Source: Campylobacteraceae bacterium
GTDB lineage: Bacteria; Campylobacterota; Campylobacteria; Campylobacterales; Sulfurovaceae
DNA: 46,844 nucleotides
Direction of reading: 5' to 3'
Assembly: GCA_027065385.1 (NCBI GenBank)
Contig: JAMOOP010000053.1
Location: forward strand, 1 to 46,844
The position numbers were made by a program, and so were the translations under genes. How positions within the stretch are numbered: position 1 is the first letter of the stretch; each line of letters starts with the position of its first letter. The notes under the pieces were generated by a model. The model saw only the letters and a program-made list of their open reading frames with translations, was not told the DNA's origin and ran no database searches. Of this stretch, positions 36,295-45,723 are shown one piece after another.

Positions 36295-36573
36295 CTATAT
36301 CGCCATTACCGAACGCATAAGAAGCGTATCTATAAATTGTAACCCAAATATAATTACAATAGGGGATAAATCAATACCAGAGAATACTACAAAAGGCATT
36401 TTTTGACGAATAAAACTAAAGGCTGGTTGTGTTAAACGATTTAAAATATCAACAATAGGATTTCTAGGGTCTGGCTGAACAAACGACAGTACAGCAGAGA
36501 TAATAATAATCCAAATATACAGACTAATAATAGAGTGTATAAGTTGAACAATAGCAAAAATTAATGCACTCAT
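36295..36573 (-). CDS. YggT-family membrane protein
   Basis: 92 residues with two hydrophobic helices and the family motif 'FVQPDPRNPIVDILNRLTQPAFSFIR', then 'GIDLSPIVIIFGLQF'. YggT proteins are inner-membrane proteins of uncertain function linked to osmotic tolerance and cell division in other bacteria. The start overlaps the gltX end by four bases (ATGA). Confidence 0.9.
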   Translation of the reverse strand: MSALIFAIVQLIHSIISLYIWIIIISAVLSFVQPDPRNPIVDILNRLTQPAFSFIRQKMPFVVFSGIDLSPIVIIFGLQFIDTLLMRSVMAI

Positions 36574-37727
36574 GATGCAACCTCCAAAATATAAGATTTA
36601 ATTAGTGGATATATCTCACTAAGTTTAGGGCTATTTTCTGCCCCTGTTAATAGAATTTGTAGTGGTTTAGATAAGCTCTCACCCTCTAATCCACTCTTTT
36701 TTACAATATCTTCTCTAAACTCATTAAATGTATTAAATAGTGGGGCATTATAGATAATATCTTCTATAATTCTCATCTCGTCTCCCCACTTTCCACTAAA
36801 ATCTTTAGGTTTAAAGATAGGCGTAATTTTATCTTTTAATTCATTAAGAGTAGTAGCCTCTTGCAGATAAAGTTTAGCAAGTTTTCCAATATCACTATCT
36901 GCAAAGCCAAAAATCTTAGATAACTCTTTATTATCTATAAGTTTTAAATGTTCTCTATTAATCTCTTTTAATCTATTAATATCAAACTCTATAGGCTCTT
37001 TAGAGATATTTTCTAAACTAAACCACTCTATAGCATCTTGAAGAAAAAATATCTCTTTAGGTGCATTTTTATACTCTAATAAAATTAGATAGTTAACTAT
37101 TGCATCTGGAATAAAACCTAGTTTAAATAGTGATTTAATAGATAAATCACTATTTAAAAGAGTGGAAAGATGTGCATATTTTGTCTCTTCCATATAGCCT
37201 AATAGATTTTTAATATATATCTGTTTTGGAGTATCTTCTAAATATTTCTCATCTCTAATAATAAAATCAACTCCACTCAACATATCATCACAAGCAGTTG
37301 CAAAAGTGCTTGTTGGTGTTCCATCTGATTTTAAAATAGTAAAACTATTAATAGTAGTTGAGATTTCCCCTTTTACAATATCATTAAATATAATATCTTT
37401 TGTAGGTTTATTGACTTTAACTATAGACTTATTAGAAGATACCTCTACTCTCAAAGCTTTTTTCTCTTTTAGAAGTCTAAGAGCTAAATTTTGGTGAATA
37501 TTTAGATGTTGACTCTGATGATATACACTATCATGTTTTAGAGCAAATTTTTCTAAAATCATCATAATCTCTGTATCTTTCCCTTCTATATTTTTACTCT
37601 TATTAATATCTTCAATACGCACTAAAAATCTACTGTCTCTCTGTTTTGTGACAATATAATTTAAAATAGCAACTCTTAAGTTACCAATATTTATATCACC
37701 AACTGGTGATGGGGCAAATCGAAGCAT
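36570..37727 (-). CDS. gltX: GltX2-type glutamyl-tRNA synthetase, degenerate
   Basis: 385 residues, clearly related to the small second GluRS of Campylobacterota ('LRFAPSPVG', 'NIEGKDTEIM', 'DGTPTSTFATACDDML', 'DTPKQIYIKN', 'KPLQILLTGAENSPKLSEIYP'). The catalytic signatures are altered: HIGH reads N-I-G-N (13-16), EDTD reads EDIN, the RGEDH loop reads RDEKY, and the KMSKS loop expected between residues 192 and 196 is missing. The frame is open and the fold seems complete, so the gene is retained but aminoacylation is doubtful. GluRS2 normally charges tRNA-Gln for GatCAB. Overlaps yggT by four bases. Confidence 0.88.
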   Translation of the reverse strand: MLRFAPSPVGDINIGNLRVAILNYIVTKQRDSRFLVRIEDINKSKNIEGKDTEIMMILEKFALKHDSVYHQSQHLNIHQNLALRLLKEKKALRVEVSSNKSIVKVNKPTKDIIFNDIVKGEISTTINSFTILKSDGTPTSTFATACDDMLSGVDFIIRDEKYLEDTPKQIYIKNLLGYMEETKYAHLSTLLNSDLSIKSLFKLGFIPDAIVNYLILLEYKNAPKEIFFLQDAIEWFSLENISKEPIEFDINRLKEINREHLKLIDNKELSKIFGFADSDIGKLAKLYLQEATTLNELKDKITPIFKPKDFSGKWGDEMRIIEDIIYNAPLFNTFNEFREDIVKKSGLEGESLSKPLQILLTGAENSPKLSEIYPLIKSYILEVAS

Positions 37728-37826
37728 TATCTCTCCTATAGTTTATTGGTGTAATTATAATCTATTTTACTGAAAATTTTATTTTATCTGTTATAATAAT
37801 AGTTAGTTTAACCCAAAGGATTTTAA

Positions 37827-39602
37827 ATGAAACGATTAATATTTATACTATTAGTAGTTACTGTAACATATATAGATGCTATGAGTAAAAGAGCAGATAT
37901 AAATGCTACAGATGATTGGGAGTATAATAGTACGCAAATTATGGAAGATAATGTTTTATCTTCTCCTGTACGCAGAAGTAAGGGCTTTAGCATGAGTAGT
38001 AGAGCCATATCTCCAAAAGCGTTTAGCCCAAAAATAGGTTTAGCAGTAGGTGGTGCAAAAGATACAAATAACTTTAAAGCCAATATAGAAAATGGCTATC
38101 TTCCTAAAATAGACTCTATAACTTATGAAGGGCAGTTTTACAACCACTATTTCGATACAGGATTAAATGGTAAAGAGTGTAAAGAGCTTTTCTGTCCTAG
38201 TTACTCATCAGCTAAAAGATTAAATGTTTTTTCTAAAGAGCAAGACTATTTTTTATCTGTTGGACTTAATTCTGGAATTGATATAAAAGATTTTAAAAGA
38301 AAAAAATTAAATCTTGTAGTTGTTTTAGATATATCAGGCTCTATGGGAGCTAATTTCGATAGTTACTACTATGATAAAAATGGAAATAAGATTGAAACAA
38401 AAGAGAAAAGTCAAAAGACAAAAATGAAAATAGCTACAGAGTCTATTGTAGCAATGCTTTCACACCTAAAAGATGATGATAGAGTAGGAATTATTCTATT
38501 TGATAATAAAGCCTATAGAGCAAAACCTTTAAGAATGGTTCTTCTTAGTAATAAAAAGGCAATCAGAGACCATATTTTAGCCCTAAAAGAGCAAGGTGGT
38601 ACTAATTGGAGTGCAGGGTATCAAGAGGGTTTAAAACTTTTTGATGATATAGAGACTAATAAAGAGTACGAAAATAGAATAGTATTTTTAACAGATGCTA
38701 TGCCAAATAGTGGAGAGTTAAGAAAAGATAGACTCTTTGGACTAGCAAAAAAGGCAAGTAAAAAAGGAATTCATACAACTTTTATAGGTGTTGGAGTTGA
38801 TTTTAATAATGATTTAGTTGAGTATGTATCTAAAACAAAAGGGGCAAATTATTTCTCTGTTCACTCATCTAAAGAGTTTACAAAACTTTTAGATAAAGAG
38901 TTTGATTATATGGTAACTCCTTTAGTTTACGATTTAGCACTAAAGTTAGATAGTAAAAAGTATAAAATAGATGCAGTTTATGGTTCACCTGATGCTAAAA
39001 TATCAACTGGTGAAATTATGAAAGTAAATACACTTTTCCCATCAACTAATGAGAATGGAGAGACAAAGGGTGGTATAGTTTTACTTAAATTAAAAAAGGT
39101 AGCAGAGGGTTCTGATGATATTAAACTAAAAGTTAGTTATAGTGATATTAATGGAAAACCGTTCTCAAATGAACAGAGTGTAGAGCTTAAAAAAGATGCT
39201 ATATATTATGATAATAGTGGAATTAGAAAAGCCATTTTAATAAGTGACTTTGTAACTGTTATGAAAAATTGGATTATAGATGCAAGAGCAGGTTGTAATG
39301 ATAATGTTAAATGGGTAATGGAAGATTATATAACTATTATGAAAAGATGTATGGTGTTCCCTCCAAAACGACCAATTTTCCCTACTATAAAAACATGGGA
39401 GAGAAAATCTTGTAAATTAAAAGTATCAGATGGATATAAAAAACTATTTAATACATTTAAAATTCATTTTGCAAAAGAGATGAGAGAATTAAAAGATGAT
39501 TCTTTAAAACTTGAATTAAATATTATTGATACTCTATTAAAACAGAAAACCCAAGAGTTTGATAAAAAAAATAGTGATGATTGGCAATTTGTGCAACAAT
39601 GA
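37827..39602 (+). CDS. exported von Willebrand factor A domain protein
   Basis: 591 residues. Short signal peptide ('MKRLIFILLVVTVTYIDA'). A segment before the VWA domain ('DYFLSVGLNSGIDIKDFKRKKL') and the MIDAS 'LVVVLDISGSMG' (Asp168, Ser170, Ser172) resemble the YfbK group. Further MIDAS elements are the Thr in 'QGGTNWSAGYQEGL' and the Asp in 'VFLTDAMPNSG'. The C-terminal 150 residues contain several Cys and long helices. Probably a periplasmic or surface metal-dependent binding protein. Its stop overlaps the crcB start (ATGA). Confidence 0.85.
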   Translation: MKRLIFILLVVTVTYIDAMSKRADINATDDWEYNSTQIMEDNVLSSPVRRSKGFSMSSRAISPKAFSPKIGLAVGGAKDTNNFKANIENGYLPKIDSITYEGQFYNHYFDTGLNGKECKELFCPSYSSAKRLNVFSKEQDYFLSVGLNSGIDIKDFKRKKLNLVVVLDISGSMGANFDSYYYDKNGNKIETKEKSQKTKMKIATESIVAMLSHLKDDDRVGIILFDNKAYRAKPLRMVLLSNKKAIRDHILALKEQGGTNWSAGYQEGLKLFDDIETNKEYENRIVFLTDAMPNSGELRKDRLFGLAKKASKKGIHTTFIGVGVDFNNDLVEYVSKTKGANYFSVHSSKEFTKLLDKEFDYMVTPLVYDLALKLDSKKYKIDAVYGSPDAKISTGEIMKVNTLFPSTNENGETKGGIVLLKLKKVAEGSDDIKLKVSYSDINGKPFSNEQSVELKKDAIYYDNSGIRKAILISDFVTVMKNWIIDARAGCNDNVKWVMEDYITIMKRCMVFPPKRPIFPTIKTWERKSCKLKVSDGYKKLFNTFKIHFAKEMRELKDDSLKLELNIIDTLLKQKTQEFDKKNSDDWQFVQQ

Positions 39603-39988
39603 TGAATTTAACTCTATTTTTAGCAGTGGGAGCTGGTGGTTTTTTAGGTGCAATTTTTAGATTTACTATATCTAGTCAAATTCAAAAGATGTCAGGTTCA
39701 CTCTTCCCTTTTGGGACTTTGGGTGTTAATCTATTGGGTAGTTTTATAATTGGTTTCCTATTTTTATATTTTCAATATATAAATCTATCAATGCACCAAA
39801 AAGCAATATTTGTAACAGGACTACTTGGTGCATTAACAACATTTTCCACATTTTCGTGGGAGACCCTTTTTATGATGCAAGAGGGATTATGGAGCAAGGC
39901 ACTTATTAATATAGGACTAAATATAGTCTTATGTTTAGGTGCTACTTTTATAGGAATGATGTTATTTAAAAAGATTTATGGGGTTTAG
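39599..39988 (+). CDS. crcB: fluoride channel CrcB/Fluc
   Basis: 129 residues from the ATG overlapping the VWA stop. Four transmembrane helices with the Fluc motifs 'GAGGFLGAIFRF', 'FPFGTLGVNLLGSF', and 'GLLGALTTFSTFSWET' (the Asn and Phe residues line the pore; the Thr-Ser turn binds Na+). Exports fluoride as an antiparallel dimer. No fluoride riboswitch can precede it here, because the start lies within the upstream gene. Confidence 0.93.
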   Translation: MMNLTLFLAVGAGGFLGAIFRFTISSQIQKMSGSLFPFGTLGVNLLGSFIIGFLFLYFQYINLSMHQKAIFVTGLLGALTTFSTFSWETLFMMQEGLWSKALINIGLNIVLCLGATFIGMMLFKKIYGV

Positions 39989-40087
39989 AATATAATATAA
40001 CCTTTGGGGAGTTGAAAAAGAGACATAAGGGTTATTAAGTATTATAATAGTTAATTAAGAAAAATATAAAAAATATTGTTTTTATTT

Positions 40088-40096
40088 TGCTATAAT
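40088..40096 (+). promoter_or_regulatory. extended -10 promoter of the GTPase-ATPase-nuclease module
   Basis: TGCTATAAT, a perfect extended -10 element, lies 27 bases before the ATG at 40124, which has AAGGGAA as ribosome-binding site. Confidence 0.6.
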
Positions 40097-40123
40097 AGTT
40101 TTACTAAAAATAAAAGGGAACAA

Positions 40124-41956
40124 ATGGGAATAGATATAAATTTAACTATAAAACGCATGGATTTAATGCTCAATAAAATACCAGCATCTTATAGCACATT
40201 TAAGCAATTAAAAGTTCATAAAGAATTTTTAATTGAAAGTTCAAATTATTTAAAAAATAATCATCATAAAATAGCTTTTATAGGTAAAGTAGGAGTAGGA
40301 AAGACCACTGCTATATCTAAATTGTTAAATTTGATGGATGGTGATAATGAGTTATTACAAACAGGAGGTGGAAGAACTACTATATGTGAAGTTGAAATTA
40401 GAGAAAGTGATAAAATATCAATAAAGATAGAACCTTATTCTAATGAGGAGATAAAAAAATATCTTGAAGAGTTCTCTTTTCATATTGAAGCTAAAGCTTT
40501 AAAAAAATTAAAAAACAACCAAGAGGTATTTACCCTAAGTAGTGAAATTGAAAGAGCATTAAGAAATATGCTTGAATTAAAAATACAATCATATAAGAAA
40601 GAGGGAAAAAGAGTAAGAGTTGATAAAGCCGTTGAATTATTTAACAAATATACTTCAAGAGATGATTTTTATGAAACTATTATTAATCGAATCGATTTGA
40701 ATAATCGTAATATAATAGAATTATTTGCAACTAATTCTTTAAATTCTAAGAAATGGCTTAGAGAAAATTTTAAAGAGATAAATAATGGAAAAAATAAAAG
40801 TGTATCACTTCCAAAAAAAATAATTGTCTATTTTAATGAAAATAAATTAAAAATCCCAAATATTAATTTATCAATTTTAGATACAAAAGGGGTAGATGAG
40901 ACAGCAAATAGAAAAGATATAGAAAATCAACTAAAAAACTCTCGTACAATATCCGTATTATGCACAAGTTTTAATGATGCTCCTGATAAAGTTAGTACAG
41001 ATATCTTAAGATATATGAAAGATTCAGGTTTAACCAATTATATAGCAAAAAGAGTTTTAATTTTGGTATTAGATAAAGATGGTGAAGCAGAAAGTATAGC
41101 TGACCTAGAAGAACCTGATTTAGAAGAAGGAAGAGAGATAAGAGAAGAGCAAATTAAAGGAGATTTACAAAATTCTTTAAATCTTAATAGTGTAGATGTT
41201 GTATTTTTTAACTCAAAATATGATACTCCTGATAAATTGAATTCTACTTTAATTCATAAATTAAATATGTTGCGTAAAGAGCATCAAAATCAAGTGGAAT
41301 CTATCATTGACTCATTAGATGAAATTGAAAGACAAACAAATAATCAATTATCACAAGAAGCTTTAAGAAGAGTAAAATCTTCTATCTCTATTTGGCTTAA
41401 AAAAGCAAAAGATATACGCTGTAATCTAAAAAAAAATTTCTCTACTATTTCTAAAATTATATTAGATAGGGGAACACATGTATCTAGCGTAAGAGCAAGT
41501 GTCAATAGATATGGGCAATGGCATAATTTAGATTATTATAAAATATTATCAGATTCTTCCCAACATCAAGCTGTTTTGTCTTTTGATAGATATAAAGATG
41601 AACTCTATTTTATTATTTCCAATATGCTTGAACAGAAAGATTTAAACTATCAAAAAGGTACATTAGATTCAATTAAAAATATTTTAGAAAAGAGAGTAGA
41701 AGATATATATATAACAGCTTACAATCTAGGAAAAGATACCTATTTTGAAGATTTGATTCAAGATATTGATTTATGGAATAAAATGAAGAAAGAATGGGGA
41801 AAAGGAGCAGGTTATAAACAGAGAATTGCAAATCATTCAGAACTATGGTTTTTAAATCAAGATTATAATACTTTTGATACTCAAAATAGTAAAACACTTA
41901 ATGATATGTGGAAAAACTTATTACTTGAAATAAATGAATTGATAGAAAATAAATAA
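40124..41956 (+). CDS. large dynamin-like P-loop GTPase, candidate defence protein
   Basis: 610 residues from the ATG at 40124 (AAGGGAA upstream; an earlier TTG start lacks a site). G1/Walker A 'GKVGVGKT' (54-61), a possible G2 Thr in 'GGGRTTICE' (81-89), G3 'ILDTKGVDE' (251-259, the D-x-x-G), and a possible non-standard G4 'LVLDKDGEA' (315-322). A helical insertion of about 150 residues sits between G2 and G3, and residues 370-610 are mostly helical, as in dynamin-like or septin-like NTPases. No transmembrane helix is evident. First of three co-oriented genes, 16 bases before the ATPase. Closest named family not certain. Confidence 0.7.
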   Translation: MGIDINLTIKRMDLMLNKIPASYSTFKQLKVHKEFLIESSNYLKNNHHKIAFIGKVGVGKTTAISKLLNLMDGDNELLQTGGGRTTICEVEIRESDKISIKIEPYSNEEIKKYLEEFSFHIEAKALKKLKNNQEVFTLSSEIERALRNMLELKIQSYKKEGKRVRVDKAVELFNKYTSRDDFYETIINRIDLNNRNIIELFATNSLNSKKWLRENFKEINNGKNKSVSLPKKIIVYFNENKLKIPNINLSILDTKGVDETANRKDIENQLKNSRTISVLCTSFNDAPDKVSTDILRYMKDSGLTNYIAKRVLILVLDKDGEAESIADLEEPDLEEGREIREEQIKGDLQNSLNLNSVDVVFFNSKYDTPDKLNSTLIHKLNMLRKEHQNQVESIIDSLDEIERQTNNQLSQEALRRVKSSISIWLKKAKDIRCNLKKNFSTISKIILDRGTHVSSVRASVNRYGQWHNLDYYKILSDSSQHQAVLSFDRYKDELYFIISNMLEQKDLNYQKGTLDSIKNILEKRVEDIYITAYNLGKDTYFEDLIQDIDLWNKMKKEWGKGAGYKQRIANHSELWFLNQDYNTFDTQNSKTLNDMWKNLLLEINELIENK

Positions 41957-41972
41957 AAAATTTGAGGAAAAA

Positions 41973-43373
41973 ATGGACGCAATAATTAAGTTTCAAAAAG
42001 GTACAAGTTTTGATATAAATAAGCAATTTAATACAGATAATGATATAGAGTATTATTTTAAGCATATAGTTAGTCAACAAGATAACTATTTTTATTACTC
42101 CAAAAGAATTAGACAGATAGAAAAAGATGATATTTTATATTTTGGTTTTGAGAGTAATATTTTGGTTGTGGCACAATATACAGGAAAATTTAAAGATATT
42201 GAAGAGAGAGGTTTTAATTATGGGTATCAAATTAAAAATATTAAAATTTTGTCAAAACCTATAGCTATTAATTATAAAGTTTTTAATACTCGCTCGTTGG
42301 CTTATGTAAAAACAGATGAACAAAGAGAAGAATTAAAAAAAATTCCTTATACTATTAATAATATTGAAGAAATTAGAATTAAATCATTAGATATAAAGAA
42401 TTTTACACTTTTTGGAAAAAATAGCTTCAAGTTTTCAAAAGGTATAAATATATTTATTGGAGAGAATGGAACAGGAAAAAGCCAAATCTTAAAATTATTA
42501 TATTCTATTATAAATATAAATAATGAAAATAGAAGATTTGAAGTCTCTATAGTTAATGAGTTAGAAGAGGTGTTTAGACCAACTGACAAAAAAATATCTA
42601 AATTAATCTCTTTTGGAGAAAAAAAGAGTTCTATAGATATAGATTTGTCAACATATAAAATAGGCTTTAATTTTACAAAGGACTCTAAATATGAGGTAAA
42701 TAGGGATAATATTCCTAAAAAGTTTTATAAGAAAGAGGCTCTTTTTATCCCTGCAAAGGAGATATTATCACATTTTAAAGGTTTTATAGGAACATATAGC
42801 AGACGAGAAATAGCATTTGATAAAACGACTTATGATTTAGCCATTGGTTTAGATACTCCTCTACTTAAAAATCAACAATTAATAGAAGAAAAACATAGAG
42901 AATTAGAAAAAATATTAGAAGGGGAAATTATTCAACTCAATGGAGAGTTTTATCTAAGACGATTTAAAGATGGGGAGTTAGTAGTTAGTTCAATGATGGC
43001 AGAAGGGTTACGAAAAATAGGGACAATTTCTTATTTATTAAAAAATGGTGCATTACATGAAGATACTATTCTCTTTTGGGACGAACCTGAGAGCAACTTA
43101 AATCCTAAACTTATTAGAGATATTGCTAAACTGTTTATATATTTAGAAAGTTTAAATATTCAGATATTTATTACAACTCATAATCTATTTTTAATAAATG
43201 AAATAGAGATTTTGAGACAAGAGGAAAATAATATTAAATATTTCTCTTTTGGATTTGATAGTAATCAAAATTTAAGAATTTCACAGAGTTCTAAATTAGA
43301 AGAGTTAAAAGATTTAATACTATTAGACGAAGAGATAAACCAAGGTGATAGATTTATAAATAGGAAAAGATAG
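41973..43373 (+). CDS. AAA ATPase with possible EVE/PUA-like N-domain
   Basis: 466 residues. Residues 137-420 are an OLD/SMC-like ATPase: Walker A 'GENGTGKS' (163-170), Walker B 'ILFWDEPESNLNP' (367-379), H-loop 'TTHN' (401-404). The signature region reads 'SSMMAEGLRK' instead of LSxGE, a variant seen in several defence ATPases. Residues 45-125 ('EKDDILYFGFESNILVVAQYTGKF', '...ILSKPI') look like an EVE/PUA-type modified-base-binding fold; this is inference from pattern only. The stop abuts the nuclease-like gene with no gap, so the two are coupled. Confidence 0.72.
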   Translation: MDAIIKFQKGTSFDINKQFNTDNDIEYYFKHIVSQQDNYFYYSKRIRQIEKDDILYFGFESNILVVAQYTGKFKDIEERGFNYGYQIKNIKILSKPIAINYKVFNTRSLAYVKTDEQREELKKIPYTINNIEEIRIKSLDIKNFTLFGKNSFKFSKGINIFIGENGTGKSQILKLLYSIININNENRRFEVSIVNELEEVFRPTDKKISKLISFGEKKSSIDIDLSTYKIGFNFTKDSKYEVNRDNIPKKFYKKEALFIPAKEILSHFKGFIGTYSRREIAFDKTTYDLAIGLDTPLLKNQQLIEEKHRELEKILEGEIIQLNGEFYLRRFKDGELVVSSMMAEGLRKIGTISYLLKNGALHEDTILFWDEPESNLNPKLIRDIAKLFIYLESLNIQIFITTHNLFLINEIEILRQEENNIKYFSFGFDSNQNLRISQSSKLEELKDLILLDEEINQGDRFINRKR

Positions 43374-43895
43374 ATGAAATTTATTGAAAACAATTTAGTC
43401 TTTGATTTTGACTCTTCTCTATCTATCAAATATGATGAAGCAAAATATTATAAAGAGAAATTTCAAACAATTTCAGATGAAGATATTTCTGCTGTTGATT
43501 TTATTACTATAAAAGATAATATAGGTTATATAATAGAAGTAAAGGATTATAGAAATCCTAATACAGAGTTTATTCATTATAAAAAGTTGATACCAATTTT
43601 AATTAAAAAAATCTTATCTACTCTATCAAGTATTATTCCTATGAAAATAAATGCAGAAAATAGAGTGGAAAGAGATTTAGCTAAAAAATTTTCTAAAATT
43701 GATAAGTTGATTATTATTTGCCATATTGAACTTCCACCAAAAATATCGAGACAAGAGATGGCATTTTTTAGAAGAGATAAATTAGAACTAGAATTAAAGC
43801 GTAAACTTTCACCTATCTATAATAATTTATATGTAGTTTCCACACTTAGTAATGTAACCCTACCTTGGAAAGTGGAGGATAAATTGCAAGTTTAA
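43374..43895 (+). CDS. PD-(D/E)XK-like nuclease, third gene of the module
   Basis: 173 residues. 'SAVDFITIKDNIGYIIEVKDYR' places Asp42, Glu55 and Lys57 on a beta-hairpin as in the PD-(D/E)XK nuclease core (D...ExK), and helix-rich sequence follows ('LIPILIKKILSTLSSI'). It begins directly at the ATPase stop (TAG ATG), so subunits are probably made in step. A dedicated nuclease effector or subunit of the ATPase is inferred; the motif assignment rests on a short match. Confidence 0.6.
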   Translation: MKFIENNLVFDFDSSLSIKYDEAKYYKEKFQTISDEDISAVDFITIKDNIGYIIEVKDYRNPNTEFIHYKKLIPILIKKILSTLSSIIPMKINAENRVERDLAKKFSKIDKLIIICHIELPPKISRQEMAFFRRDKLELELKRKLSPIYNNLYVVSTLSNVTLPWKVEDKLQV

Positions 43896-43903
43896 ATTGA
43901 AAT

Positions 43904-44056
43904 TTAAAAAAATAATTTCTTAGATAACTCTTCCCAATTATCTTTTATCTCATTATATCCAGACTTATAAGCACTCTCTATTTCTGAAAAGTTAAAGAGG
44001 TGGATATTAGCAACCCCTTGTAATCCACCACCACTTAAACTTAGTGTGATTTTCAT
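43904..44056 (-). pseudogene. patatin-like phospholipase remnant with internal deletion
   Basis: A 50-codon frame starts 'MKITLSLSGGGLQGVANIHLF', the patatin N-terminal strand with the GGGxxG oxyanion loop, and then goes straight into 'NFSEIESAYKSGYNEIKDN', which looks like the last helix of patatin-like proteins. The central part holding the Ser (GxSxG) and Asp (DGG) is missing, so the gene has lost most of its body by an in-frame deletion. It lies between the nuclease-like gene and leuB. Confidence 0.6.
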
Positions 44057-44075
44057 CTTCTATTTAAATTATGAC

Positions 44076-45146
44076 CTATTTAGAGACATAATTAGCAATA
44101 ATATCACCAATTTCAGAACATGAACATATCTCTTTTGCATCATAGGCACTTAAATCACCTGTTCTATAACCTTGTGCTAGAGATTTTTTAATAGCATTAT
44201 CTATTTTAATAGATGCCTCCTCTTCATTTAAAGCATACTTTAACATCATAGAAGCACTTGAAATTGTTGCTAATGGATTTGCTATTCCTTGACCTGCAAT
44301 ATCTGGTGCTGAACCGTGAATTGGCTCATATAACCCTACACTATTACCTATACTAGCACTAGGGAGTAGTCCAATAGAGCCACTTAACATACTAGCTCCG
44401 TCTGAAAGTATATCTCCAAAGATATTTCCAGTTAAAATAACATCAAACTGTTTTGGCTCACGGATTAGTTGCATTGTTGCATTGTCAACATACATGTGAG
44501 TAAGTTCTACTTCTGGGTAATCTTTAGCAATCTCTATAACAATCTCTCTCCAAAATTGGCTAACCTCTAAAACATTTGCTTTATCGACAGAACATACTCT
44601 TTTTGTTCTCTTCATTGCTATCTCAAAAGCTACTTTTGCTATTCTTTCAACCTCTTCTTTAGTGTAAACCATAGTATTATATGCCTTGTCTTCAAGTAGT
44701 TCTCTTGGTTGTCCAAAATATATACCACCTGTTAATTCACGAACTACCATAATATCAACACCTTTAACTACATTTGCTTTTAGTGTTGAGGCGTTTACTA
44801 ATTCATCATAAACTATAGCTGGTCTTAAATTAGCAAAAGTTCCCATTTCTTTTCTAAGCCCTAAAAGTCCACTCTCTGGTCTTAGGTGTCTTGGTAAATT
44901 ATCCCATTTAGGCCCTCCAATAGCACCAAACAAAATTGCATCACATCTTTTTACACCTTGAATAGTCTCTTCAGGAAGAGGAACACCAGTCTCATCAATA
45001 GCCGAACCTCCTAAAAGCATCTCTTTATACTCTAAATTAAACCCCATATTAGCAGATAGAGCATCTAAAACTTTTATAGCTTCATCAACTATCTCTGGAC
45101 CAATTCCATCACCTTTAATAACACCTATTTTATAATTTCTACCCAT
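44076..45146 (-). CDS. leuB: 3-isopropylmalate dehydrogenase
   Basis: 356 residues. Oxidises and decarboxylates 3-isopropylmalate with NAD+ in leucine synthesis. Visible: '[21 protein letters not shown]', '[27 protein letters not shown]', '[15 protein letters not shown]', the catalytic Tyr in '[20 protein letters not shown]', Lys in '[13 protein letters not shown]', and '[15 protein letters not shown]' with the metal-binding Asp. It starts one base after the leuD stop. Confidence 0.97.
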   Translation of the reverse strand: MGRNYKIGVIKGDGIGPEIVDEAIKVLDALSANMGFNLEYKEMLLGGSAIDETGVPLPEETIQGVKRCDAILFGAIGGPKWDNLPRHLRPESGLLGLRKEMGTFANLRPAIVYDELVNASTLKANVVKGVDIMVVRELTGGIYFGQPRELLEDKAYNTMVYTKEEVERIAKVAFEIAMKRTKRVCSVDKANVLEVSQFWREIVIEIAKDYPEVELTHMYVDNATMQLIREPKQFDVILTGNIFGDILSDGASMLSGSIGLLPSASIGNSVGLYEPIHGSAPDIAGQGIANPLATISSASMMLKYALNEEEASIKIDNAIKKSLAQGYRTGDLSAYDAKEICSCSEIGDIIANYVSK

Positions 45147-45147
45147 T

Positions 45148-45645
45148 TTAGCTAACCTTGCTTTCTGCTATCTCTTTTTTAGCAAAATTTATAAGTCCAC
45201 CAGCATCAACTAACTCTTGCATAAATGGAGGAATTGGAGTAAATTTGTAGCTTTTAGCCTGTGTAATATTAATAACTTCACCTTTTGCCATATCAACTTT
45301 TACAGTGTCACCCTCATTAATCTCATCTGCCTCTTTAAGTTCAAATATAGGTAATCCCATATTAAAAGCATTTCTATAAAAAATTCTAGCAAATGTAGGA
45401 GCAATAATAGCTGATATTCCAGCCTCTTTAAGAGCAATAGGTGCATGTTCTCTACTACTACCACAACCAAAGTTTTCACCAGCTACAATAATATCACCCT
45501 CACTCATTTTTGAAACAAACTCTGGGTCTGCATCTTCCATTACATACTTTGCCAATTCACTTGGCTCACTTGTATTTAAATATCTTGCGGCAATAATTAA
45601 ATCTGTATCTATATTATCACCAAATTTCCAAACTTTACCTTGCAA
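45148..45645 (-). CDS. leuD: 3-isopropylmalate dehydratase small subunit
   Basis: 165 residues, swivel domain partner of LeuC in the isomerisation of 2- to 3-isopropylmalate. Typical segments: '[18 protein letters not shown]', '[31 protein letters not shown]', '[18 protein letters not shown]'. No leuC is in the window; leuD directly precedes leuB on the same transcript. Confidence 0.96.
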   Translation of the reverse strand: MQGKVWKFGDNIDTDLIIAARYLNTSEPSELAKYVMEDADPEFVSKMSEGDIIVAGENFGCGSSREHAPIALKEAGISAIIAPTFARIFYRNAFNMGLPIFELKEADEINEGDTVKVDMAKGEVINITQAKSYKFTPIPPFMQELVDAGGLINFAKKEIAESKVS

Positions 45646-45723
45646 TGGTTATCCTTTAACTATATAGGTCTTACCTATGAAATATCGTTGAGATTATAAC
45701 CAAATTGCGATTAAAGGGAATAA

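Noticed and set aside
39989-40075. ATAACC...GGTTAT repeat after crcB as a terminator
   Set aside because: Short stem with a loop of about 30 bases and no T tract.
45661-45700. Small inverted repeat ATAGGT/ACCTAT upstream of leuD
   Set aside because: Only 6 bp, common by chance in such AT-rich DNA, no T tract.
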